A stretch of DNA of 36,023 nt from the NCBI RefSeq assembly GCF_900099765.1, contig NZ_FNDX01000060.1, positions 1-36,023 of the forward strand. Direction: 5' to 3'. A program made the translations under genes and the position numbers. Below, piece after piece: positions 23,492 through 30,985 of the stretch. Source of the stretch: Paenibacillus typhae (GTDB taxonomy: Bacteria; Bacillota; Bacilli; Paenibacillales; Paenibacillaceae). Position 1 is the first letter of the stretch, and each line of letters opens with the position of its first letter. The notes beneath the pieces are model-generated. The model was not told the DNA's origin. It made no database searches and saw only the letters and a program-made list of their open reading frames with translations.

Positions 23492-24274
23492 TTAAGCAGC
23501 TACGTCCCTTTTACTGAAGACAAGCCAGGAAACCGCCAGGAACAGCACATAGTATGCAGCCAGCACTGCAACCGAGAATCCAAGGCTGACCCCTCCCGGA
23601 CCCGTATCGCTGAGCAAATAGCCCCGCAGGTCCATATGAGTGAAAATCAGATACTTGGCCCACTCGAAGCGTTCAGGATTAAAAATCTGGACAAAAATAT
23701 TTTTGGTGAACATGATAAACAGCGACAGTCCGATCGCCAGCCCGCTTGCACGGAAGACACTGGAGACCATAAATGCAAGGGCTGCTGTCAGGAACAGCTC
23801 AATGTAGCGGCAGAACAAATCCATCAATGAGTATTCCGCCGGGGTCCAGGACATCAGATTGGTTACATCAGAGGTATCCTGTCCGGAGAAAATGAGCGAT
23901 GACGCATATCCGAAAGCAACCAGCACAGCAGTGCTGAGCAAGCTGAACAGAATCATCGAAATGTATTTCGAGAGCAGAATTTTGGAGCGGCTCCACGGAC
24001 GGATCAGCAGCAGCTTGATGGTCCCCCAGGAAAATTCACCGGCCACAGCATCAGAAGCGATCACCACCGTAAAGATGGTATTCAAAAAGAAGGAGATCGT
24101 AACCGTCAGCTGAAAATTATCCCACACTCCAACCGGATCAGAACTGCTTGTAAAATAAATCAGTGCCGGAAACAGCGCACTCATGAGTCCCAAGATAACC
24201 AGCATAACCCATGTGCGGACCCGGCTGTAAATCTTGATGTTCTCATTATGTATGAGAGCTGCGAACTCACCCAA
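23492..24274 (-). CDS. ABC transporter permease (ABC-2 type)
   Basis: The 260-residue membrane subunit has six hydrophobic helices and the ABC-2 layout, with a cytoplasmic N-terminus, a large first external loop (YFTSSSDPVGVWDNFQ) and GEFSWGTIKLLLIRPWSRSKILLSKY between helices two and three. The start is TTG 24274, five bases after the GGAGGTGAAGG... ribosome site. It overlaps the ATPase stop by eight bases, so the two subunits are translationally coupled. The partner ATPase is of the BcrA/multidrug type, so the pair is an exporter of unknown substrate. Confidence 0.88.
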   Translation of the reverse strand: MGEFAALIHNENIKIYSRVRTWVMLVILGLMSALFPALIYFTSSSDPVGVWDNFQLTVTISFFLNTIFTVVIASDAVAGEFSWGTIKLLLIRPWSRSKILLSKYISMILFSLLSTAVLVAFGYASSLIFSGQDTSDVTNLMSWTPAEYSLMDLFCRYIELFLTAALAFMVSSVFRASGLAIGLSLFIMFTKNIFVQIFNPERFEWAKYLIFTHMDLRGYLLSDTGPGGVSLGFSVAVLAAYYVLFLAVSWLVFSKRDVAA

Positions 24275-25196
24275 TGCCTTCACCTCCGGTAATCTCCAGG
24301 AATTGATCTTCCAGTGACCGTGCCAGCGCCCTGATGCTATAAACTTTGAAGCCTGCTGCCACAAGTTTTGCATTCAGCTCAGCAATGTCCTCACGTGCGG
24401 CCTCCACGGAGATCCCCCCGGTTTTTAACACGCCTTGTCCAAGCACGGCCAGCGCACCCTCAGGATCATCAACCTCAAACAGCGTTTCCGTAACCGGCAT
24501 TACAGCGTCTCCTACTGCTTTCAGCTGCTTAACATCAATCAGCCGGCCGTTCTGGATGATGGCCACACTGTCACACATCAGCTCCATCTCGGACAGCAGG
24601 TGGCTGGAGACAAATACGGTCGTCCCCTCCTCCTGGCACAGCCGCCGCAAATAGTCGCGCAGCTCCCGGATGCCCTGGGGATCAAGACCATTCGTCGGCT
24701 CATCCAGGATCAGCAGCTTCGGCCGGTGCAGCAGGGCCTGGGCCACGCCCAGCCGCTGGCGCATACCGAGTGAATAGGTTTTGACTTTGTCGTTAATTCT
24801 CTGGCCAAGCCCGACCAGCTGCACAACCTCATCAATCCGCTGCTTCGTGACACCGGGAACCATCCGCGCATACTGGCGCAGATTCTGGTACCCGCTCAGG
24901 AACTTGTACATTTCCGGATTCTCCACGATCGCGCCGACATTGGCCACAGCCTCTTCAAAATGATCCTTGATGCTGCGTCCGCAGATCAGAATGTCGCCGC
25001 GGCTGATCGAGATCAAGCCGACCATCATGCGGATCGTAGTTGTTTTCCCGGCGCCATTGGGCCCAAGGAACCCGAAAATCTGTCCGGACGGAATATCCAG
25101 CGTCAGATCACTTACCAGCGTTTTGGAGCCGATTTTTTTGGTTACCCCCATCAGGCTGGCTACAGGCTTATTCGCCGATTCTGCCGTAAGTGGCAT
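24267..25196 (-). CDS. ABC transporter ATP-binding protein (BcrA/CcmA-like exporter ATPase)
   Basis: The 309-residue protein has Walker A GPNGAGKTT (about residue 45), a Q-loop region IVENPEMYKFLSGYQNL, the degenerate signature YSLGMRQRLGVAQAL, and Walker B LLILDEPTNGLDPQG followed by SSHLLSEMELMCD. The C-terminal extension (about 225-309) is typical of exporters paired with ABC-2 permeases, such as bacitracin-type systems. I use ATG 25196 with AAAGGAAG upstream; an ATG at 25250 also exists and would follow the small upstream frame directly. Specificity is not inferable. Confidence 0.9.
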   Translation of the reverse strand: MPLTAESANKPVASLMGVTKKIGSKTLVSDLTLDIPSGQIFGFLGPNGAGKTTTIRMMVGLISISRGDILICGRSIKDHFEEAVANVGAIVENPEMYKFLSGYQNLRQYARMVPGVTKQRIDEVVQLVGLGQRINDKVKTYSLGMRQRLGVAQALLHRPKLLILDEPTNGLDPQGIRELRDYLRRLCQEEGTTVFVSSHLLSEMELMCDSVAIIQNGRLIDVKQLKAVGDAVMPVTETLFEVDDPEGALAVLGQGVLKTGGISVEAAREDIAELNAKLVAAGFKVYSIRALARSLEDQFLEITGGEGIG

Positions 25197-25253
25197 TTCT
25201 TCACTTCCTTTCTTTCGTTTATAAAATGAAATATTCAAATCTCCAAGCATGGT

Positions 25254-25496
25254 TCAAGTCATAACTCCGGGGATTGGTTGGATTTCAGGCTGCTGTTGGT
25301 GTACAGAATAGATTTGAAGTTTTCCTAACGTGATGGCCGTGACTCCAGGGAATGTTTCGACTTCCAGCCGCTGTTGTCTGCAGATTTCTTGAACATACTC
25401 GCTGTTCGCGGTATAAATCCGCAGACTGCCTATGCTTCCGTAGCGAGCTTTTCTGCGAAAAGCTTTCAGGCTGACGCTCCGCTCTTCCAGTTCCAA
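25254..25496 (-). CDS. Small hypothetical protein upstream of the ABC transporter
   Basis: This 80-residue frame starts at TTG with GAAGGG seven bases upstream and ends 57 bases before the ATPase start. Codon choice is that of a genuine gene, and the sequence has a regular strand-helix-strand look (LRIYTANSEYVQEICRQQ, then AITLGKLQIYSV). I recognise no family. It contains no membrane segment, so it is not a transporter subunit; it may be a small regulator or accessory protein, or chance. Co-transcription with the transporter is likely from spacing. Confidence 0.5.
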   Translation of the reverse strand: MELEERSVSLKAFRRKARYGSIGSLRIYTANSEYVQEICRQQRLEVETFPGVTAITLGKLQIYSVHQQQPEIQPIPGVMT

Positions 25497-25557
25497 AATT
25501 CCCTTCGTTACTCTTACCTTGCATAGATTTTGAAAAATTTCATTTTATTTATTTTCC

Positions 25558-25593
25558 ATTTTACCACATCTTACCTTTTTCCTGAAAATCAGG
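25558..25593 (-). promoter_or_regulatory. Candidate extended -10 promoter of the ABC transporter unit
   Basis: On the minus strand TGG-TAAAAT (25558-25566) is an extended -10 element without a strong -35. A 13-base palindrome (CCTGA-AAA-TCAGG, 25581-25593) covers the -35 region and could be an operator. Confidence 0.4.
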
Positions 25594-25923
25594 GATAAGG
25601 GAAGAGCTAACTATCTAATAGACGGTTTAACAGGACGATAACACTGCATCTATAGAAAATTTTTAGAAGAATGTCGCTCCATGCTCTACCCCTCTACCTA
25701 TAAGCCGAATTATAAGCCGCCTATCTTTAAACAGGACAATTGTTCTACAGAAATAACGGGATTTTTCCCTCTATTACGACTAACTCTGGCTACTTTGGGG
25801 GAGGTTTGCCCATTCCTGCATTTTGGACTGGGCTGACAGACCTGCTTTAATGGAGTTAATCCATGATTAACTATTCATCATGCTTAGGGTGGAGGAGTGC
25901 CACCAGCTATACTGGTATATATG
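25594..25923. other. AT-rich intergenic region without recognised genes
   Basis: This stretch separates the ABC transporter promoter from the gltB terminator. It is clearly more AT-rich than the surrounding coding DNA, and all frames are broken by stops. It contains short imperfect inverted repeats (e.g. TAACGGGATTTTTCCCTCTATTA near 25757, GATTAA pairs near 25855) but no clear promoter, RNA motif or gene. It could hold remnants of a dispersed repeat. Confidence 0.4.
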
Positions 25924-25968
25924 AAAAAGGGCCGTATCCTCCGCCAAGCGGACGAATACAGCCCTTTT
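25924..25968 (-). terminator. Rho-independent terminator of gltB
   Basis: On the minus strand AAAAGGGCTGTAT...GTCCGC pairs with GCGGAGGATACGGCCCTTTTT around a short loop, ending in five T residues. It lies about 45 bases after the gltB stop, so gltB is transcribed without a downstream partner. Confidence 0.88.
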
Positions 25969-26013
25969 CTCTTTATTCCATTAAGCCGGTCAAAAAGACC
26001 CGGCTATGATGAT

Positions 26014-29000
26014 TTAGCCTCCAACACGCGCAAGCTCACGCATATTGGCTTCAAAAGCAGCCATCAGGGCAGCTTCGCCGGTCAGGCCGGTCTGCTCTAC
26101 CTTGCGGATCTGCTCCAGCATCCGTTTGTAATCCTTCGGAATGACACGGACGAACTTAGGCAGCGACGCTTCCCAGCTGTCCAGAATCCGGCCTGCGGCA
26201 GCACTGCCAGTAAGCTCGGCATGACGGCTGATCAGCTTGTGCAGCTCTGCTGCTTCCTCAGCTTCTTCAACCCGCTCCAGCAGGACCATTTCCAGGTTAC
26301 AGCGTTTGATGAAGCTGTTCTCCGGATCGTAGACATAGGCGATACCGCCGGACATTCCTGCCGCGAAGTTGCGGCCGGTTGCACCCAGCACGGCTACACG
26401 GCCGCCGGTCATATATTCACAGCCATGGTCGCCCACGCCTTCTACGACTACATTCGCGCCCGAGTTGCGGACAGCAAACCGTTCGCCGGCAATACCGTTG
26501 ATATAGGCTTCACCGCCGGTTGCCCCGTAGAGCGCGGTATTTCCGATAATAATGTTATCTTCAGCGGCAAAGGTAGCCTTTGGCGACGGCTTGATAATCA
26601 GCTTGCCGCCGGACAGTCCCTTACCTACATAGTCATTGGAGTCGCCTTCGACCGTAATCGTAATCCCCTTAGGTACGAAAGCACCAAGACTTTGTCCGGC
26701 AGAGCCGGTGAAATTCAGGCGGATCGTATCATCCGGCAGTCCGGCAGCCCCGTATTTGCGGGTCAGCTCGCTGCCCAGGATCGTGCCGACAGCACGGTTA
26801 ACGTTGGTGATCGGCAGGGATACCTCCACCGGCTGGCCGGATTCCAGTGCCGGAGCCGCCAGATCGAGGAGCTTCGATACATCAATCGTTTCTTCCAGGC
26901 CGTGGTTCTGGAACTTGCTGCGGAAGCGGGTGCTTCCTTCCGGCAGTTCCGGTGTATGCAGCAGGCCGCTCAGATCGACGCCCTTCTTCTTCCAGTGGTA
27001 ATCAGCATGGACTGCATCCAGGCAATCCGTGCGTCCAACCATCTCTTCAATGGTCCGGAAGCCAAGCTCTGCCATAATTTCGCGCAGATCCTGAGCTACA
27101 AAGGTCATGAAGTTAACGACATGCTGCGGATCACCGGTAAAGTTTTTGCGCAGATCCGGATTCTGGGTGGCAACGCCGACCGGACAGGTGTCCATCTGGC
27201 AGACGCGCATCATGATACAGCCTACCGCTACGAGCGGCGCGGTTGCAAATCCGTATTCTTCGGCTCCCAGCAGTACAGCTACCGCAAGGTCGCGTCCGCT
27301 GAGCATCTTGCCGTCGGTTTCCAGTACAACACGGTCACGCAGATTGTTCAGCATAAGCGTCTGGTGAGTCTCGGCAAGCCCGAGCTCCCACGGCAGACCG
27401 GCATGGCGGATCGAGTTCATCGGGGAAGCCCCGGTACCGCCGTCATAACCGCTGATCAGGATAATGTCGGCACGGCCTTTGGCTACGCCTGCGGCAATCG
27501 TTCCGACCCCAACCTCAGACACCAGCTTGACGTTAATGCTGGCCCGCGGATTAGCATTCTTCAGATCATAGATCAGCTCTGCCAGATCCTCGATCGAGTA
27601 GATGTCATGATGCGGCGGCGGCGAGATCAGGCCTACGCCTGCTGTAGAGCCGCGCACTTCCGCTACCCAAGGATAAACCTTGCGGCCCGGAAGCTGTCCG
27701 CCTTCACCAGGCTTCGCTCCCTGTGCCATCTTGATCTGGATTTCATCGGCGTTCACCAGATAGTTCGAGGTTACCCCGAAACGTCCCGATGCCACCTGCT
27801 TGATCGCACTGCGGCGGGAATCGCCGTTAGCGTCTGGGATGAAGCGGGCCGGATCTTCCCCGCCCTCACCGGTGTTGCTCTTCCCGCCGATGCGGTTCAT
27901 TGCAATCGCCAGCGTCTCATGGGCTTCCTTACTGATAGAGCCGAATGACATGGCTCCGGTCTTGAAGCGTTTCATGATCGATTCTGCCGATTCAACCTCC
28001 TCCAGCGGAACCGGCTGGTTCACGGATTTGAATTCCAGCATGGAGCGGATCGTCTGGTGCTTCTTGCTCTCCCCTTGAACAAGCGCCGCATATTTCTTAT
28101 ACAGCGCGTAGTCACCGCTTCGTACAGAATGCTGCAGCAGATGAATGGTCTGCGGGTTGAACAAATGATCTTCCCCGTCACTGCGCCATTGATAATCACC
28201 GCCGGAATCGAGCACCTTGTCGTTGCCGTCCTTGTCGGTGAAAGCGCGGTTGTGGTGCATCAGCGCTTCAGCCGCCACTTCCGCAAGGCCGATACCGCCG
28301 ATGCGGGAAGGTGTCCAAGTGAAGTAACGGTCCACGAACTCTGAGCTCAGGCCGACCGCTTCAAAAATCTGTGCGCCGCGGTACGACTGAATTGTGGAGA
28401 TTCCCATTTTGGACAATATTTTAACTACGCTCTTCGTCGCAGCCTTGATGTAGTTCTTAACAGCCTTCTCATGCGAGATGCCGCGCAGCAGACCCTGGCC
28501 GATCATATCGTCCAAGCTCTCAAAAGCAAGGTAAGGATTGACTGCACTTACGCCGTAGCCGAGCAGCAGCGCGTAATGATGTACTTCACGCGGTTCGCCG
28601 GACTCCAGCAGAATGCTGACCTTGGTCCGCGATCCGGAGCGGATCAGATGGTGATGCAAGCTGGATACAGCAAGCAGCGCCGGAATGGCTGCATTCTCAC
28701 GGTCTACACCGCGGTCAGACAGGATAAGGATATTGTGGCCTTTGGCCATTACACGGTCAGCCGCTTCATTCATACGCTCTAGCGCGATGCGCATGCCTTC
28801 CGCTCCAAGCTCAGCCGGGAACAGGATCGGAATCGACATCGACTTGAAGCCGGCACGGCGGACGTGGCGGATCTTAGCGAAATCCTCATTGGAGAGGATT
28901 GGCGACTCAAGGGAAATCTGGCGGCAGCTCTCAGGTTCAGGCTTCAGCAGGTTGCGTTCCGGACCGATTGTGGTAGCTGTAGACGTAATCAGCTCCTCAC

Positions 29001-30612
29001 GGATAGCATCGATCGGCGGGTTGGTTACCTGTGCAAACATTTGTTTAAAGTAGTTGTAGAGACGCTGCGGACGGTCCGAAAGCACGGCCAGCGGGGCATC
29101 ATAGCCCATCGAGCCGACGGCTTCGGCGCCGGTGGAGGCCATAGGCTCAAGCACCTTGCGCAGATCTTCAAAGGTATAGCCGAACGACTGCTGCAGCTGC
29201 TGCACATTGTCATGCTTAGGATTCGGCAGCTCAGGCGCTTCAGGAAGCTGATCCAGACCGATCAGATGCTCATCGAGCCACTGGCGGTACGGCTGCTCGG
29301 AGGCGATTTGGGCTTTAACTTCCTCATCCGAGATAATCCGGCCCTGCTTCGTATCAACCAGCAGCATACGTCCCGGTCTCAGCCGGTCTTTGTATAATAC
29401 ATCCTCTGCCGGAATATCAAGTACTCCCGCTTCCGAGGACAGAATAATCATATCGTCTTTGGTTACATAATAACGCGCAGGACGCAGACCGTTGCGGTCA
29501 AGCATCGCACCGATTTGCACACCGTCGGTAAAGCCCATTGCGGCCGGCCCGTCCCACGGCTCCATCAGCGTGCTGTGATACTCGTAGAACGCCTTCTTCT
29601 CTTCGCTCATAGTCTCATGGTTGCTCCAAGGCTCAGGCACCATCATCATGGCCACATGCGGCAGGGAGCGTCCGCTGAGATAGAGGAATTCAAAGGTGTT
29701 GTCGAACATAGCGGTATCCGAACCGTCAGGATTTACAATCGGCTTGATTTTGCCGAGGGATTCCCCGAATACTTCACTCTTGAACAGGGACTGGCGGGCA
29801 TGCATCCAGTTCACATTCCCCCGCAGCGTATTGATCTCACCGTTGTGGATCATGAAGCGGTACGGGTGGGCACGCTCCCAGCTCGGGAACGTGTTCGTGC
29901 TGAAACGGGAGTGAACGAGGGCAATTGCCGACTCCAGGTCTTCGTTCTGCAGATCCAGGTAGAACTGGCCTACCTGCTCGGTTGTCAGCATGCCTTTGTA
30001 TACGATCTTGCGGCAGGACATGCTTGGCATATAAAAGGATTCAGCCTCTTCAACACCGCCGTAGCGGATAGCGAGCTCTGCACGTTTGCGGATTACAAAC
30101 AGCTTGCGTTCAAAAGCCAGCTCATCAGCAAGGCCTTCCGAACGGCCGATAAACACCTGGCGTACATAAGGCTTGGCAGCCTTAGCGGTTTTGCCCAGCA
30201 TTTCATCATAGGTGGGAACATCACGGTATCCCAGCACGGTCTGGCCTTCTTCAGCAATAATCTCGCTTAACAGAGCTTCATGACGGGCGCGGATCTCCTC
30301 GTTATGAGACAAAAAGATCATACCCACGCCATATTGGCCCTGTTCCGGCAGCTCAAAGCCAAGCTTACTGGCTTCACCGGCAAAGAAACGGTGCGGAATT
30401 TGCAGCATAATGCCGGCTCCGTCACCGGAGTTCGGCTCGCTTCCCTGTCCGCCGCGATGCTCCATATTAAAGAGCATGGTCAAAGCGTTGCTTACGATAT
30501 CATGGGAAGGTTTACCTTTAATATGGGCAACAAAGCCCATGCCGCATGCATCTTTTTCGAACTGGGGATCATAAAGACCTTGTTTGTTGGGCAGTTCAGT
30601 GTGTCTCATCAT
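26014..30612 (-). CDS. gltB: Glutamate synthase (GOGAT) large subunit
   Basis: The enzyme transfers the amide nitrogen of glutamine to 2-oxoglutarate, giving two glutamates. From ATG 30612 it has 1532 residues, full family length. Order of domains: a type-2 glutamine amidotransferase starting at the nucleophile Cys23 (KDACGMGFVAH), preceded by a short propeptide; a linker domain; the FMN-binding synthase barrel (about 830-1200) with GGKSNTGEGGEDPARF; a 3Fe-4S cluster cysteine motif (CIMMRVCQMDTCPVG, about 1130-1145); and the C-terminal GXGXG beta-helix (about 1290-1480). AAAGG precedes the ATG. The small subunit gene gltD is not adjacent; a terminator follows gltB. Confidence 0.98.
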   Translation of the reverse strand: MMRHTELPNKQGLYDPQFEKDACGMGFVAHIKGKPSHDIVSNALTMLFNMEHRGGQGSEPNSGDGAGIMLQIPHRFFAGEASKLGFELPEQGQYGVGMIFLSHNEEIRARHEALLSEIIAEEGQTVLGYRDVPTYDEMLGKTAKAAKPYVRQVFIGRSEGLADELAFERKLFVIRKRAELAIRYGGVEEAESFYMPSMSCRKIVYKGMLTTEQVGQFYLDLQNEDLESAIALVHSRFSTNTFPSWERAHPYRFMIHNGEINTLRGNVNWMHARQSLFKSEVFGESLGKIKPIVNPDGSDTAMFDNTFEFLYLSGRSLPHVAMMMVPEPWSNHETMSEEKKAFYEYHSTLMEPWDGPAAMGFTDGVQIGAMLDRNGLRPARYYVTKDDMIILSSEAGVLDIPAEDVLYKDRLRPGRMLLVDTKQGRIISDEEVKAQIASEQPYRQWLDEHLIGLDQLPEAPELPNPKHDNVQQLQQSFGYTFEDLRKVLEPMASTGAEAVGSMGYDAPLAVLSDRPQRLYNYFKQMFAQVTNPPIDAIREELITSTATTIGPERNLLKPEPESCRQISLESPILSNEDFAKIRHVRRAGFKSMSIPILFPAELGAEGMRIALERMNEAADRVMAKGHNILILSDRGVDRENAAIPALLAVSSLHHHLIRSGSRTKVSILLESGEPREVHHYALLLGYGVSAVNPYLAFESLDDMIGQGLLRGISHEKAVKNYIKAATKSVVKILSKMGISTIQSYRGAQIFEAVGLSSEFVDRYFTWTPSRIGGIGLAEVAAEALMHHNRAFTDKDGNDKVLDSGGDYQWRSDGEDHLFNPQTIHLLQHSVRSGDYALYKKYAALVQGESKKHQTIRSMLEFKSVNQPVPLEEVESAESIMKRFKTGAMSFGSISKEAHETLAIAMNRIGGKSNTGEGGEDPARFIPDANGDSRRSAIKQVASGRFGVTSNYLVNADEIQIKMAQGAKPGEGGQLPGRKVYPWVAEVRGSTAGVGLISPPPHHDIYSIEDLAELIYDLKNANPRASINVKLVSEVGVGTIAAGVAKGRADIILISGYDGGTGASPMNSIRHAGLPWELGLAETHQTLMLNNLRDRVVLETDGKMLSGRDLAVAVLLGAEEYGFATAPLVAVGCIMMRVCQMDTCPVGVATQNPDLRKNFTGDPQHVVNFMTFVAQDLREIMAELGFRTIEEMVGRTDCLDAVHADYHWKKKGVDLSGLLHTPELPEGSTRFRSKFQNHGLEETIDVSKLLDLAAPALESGQPVEVSLPITNVNRAVGTILGSELTRKYGAAGLPDDTIRLNFTGSAGQSLGAFVPKGITITVEGDSNDYVGKGLSGGKLIIKPSPKATFAAEDNIIIGNTALYGATGGEAYINGIAGERFAVRNSGANVVVEGVGDHGCEYMTGGRVAVLGATGRNFAAGMSGGIAYVYDPENSFIKRCNLEMVLLERVEEAEEAAELHKLISRHAELTGSAAAGRILDSWEASLPKFVRVIPKDYKRMLEQIRKVEQTGLTGEAALMAAFEANMRELARVGG

Positions 30613-30697
30613 ACGCAACCTTTCTATTCTAAAGTAGTACCTTGATTCTCAGGAAAATGTTACAAAGAAATTCTTAATATTTATTCAAGCCAGATTG

Positions 30698-30726
30698 GTT
30701 ATATAAGTTTATCATCGACCTGACAT
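30698..30726 (-). promoter_or_regulatory. Candidate gltB promoter
   Basis: ATGTCA (-35, 30721-30726) and TATAAC (-10, 30698-30703) on the minus strand, 17 bases apart, match four and five of six consensus positions. It lies about 86 bases upstream of the gltB ATG. Confidence 0.45.
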
Positions 30727-30855
30727 GAGCGCAATTTAAAGTTTTTTATGAGTTTGATTAACATTTGTTTTTACGGTACAGCTTTACTGAGTGAAAGTGT
30801 AAAAAAACTTTATCGCGCATATTTATGCATAACTATTGTATAAGCTCTTATTCAA

Positions 30856-30885
30856 TGAAAACGCTTTAGACTGTTTTCGTTTTCA
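30856..30885. promoter_or_regulatory. Inverted repeat TGAAAACG-N14-CGTTTTCA (cre-like pair) upstream of gltB
   Basis: Perfect eight-base arms at 30856-30863 and 30878-30885. Each arm also heads a 14-base sequence (30856-30869 and 30872-30885) matching 12 of 14 positions of the CcpA cre consensus TGWAANCGNTNWCA. It is 130-150 bases upstream of the candidate gltB promoter and just past the yhgE-type gene's terminator. Either a paired CcpA site or another dimeric operator is possible. Confidence 0.45.
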
Positions 30886-30918
30886 CTATATACTCTTTTT
30901 TATGGACTTTTCCGCATA

Positions 30919-30954
30919 TAAAAAACACAAGGGCGCCCCCGCGGGGACGCCCTT
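30919..30954 (-). terminator. Terminator downstream of the YhgE/Pip gene
   Basis: AAGGGCG (30929-30935) and CGCCCTT (30948-30954) with an inner CCCC/GGGG pairing form a strong stem. On the minus strand it is followed by GTGTTTTTTA. It lies 32 bases after the stop codon. Confidence 0.85.
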
Positions 30955-30985
30955 TGTACATATCAGCCGTTTTCAGATCATGTGA

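Noticed and set aside
25897..27948. 683-codon plus-strand open frame antisense to gltB
   Set aside because: gltB on the minus strand is a complete, motif-rich gene; the long antisense frame follows from its codon usage and has no recognisable domain.
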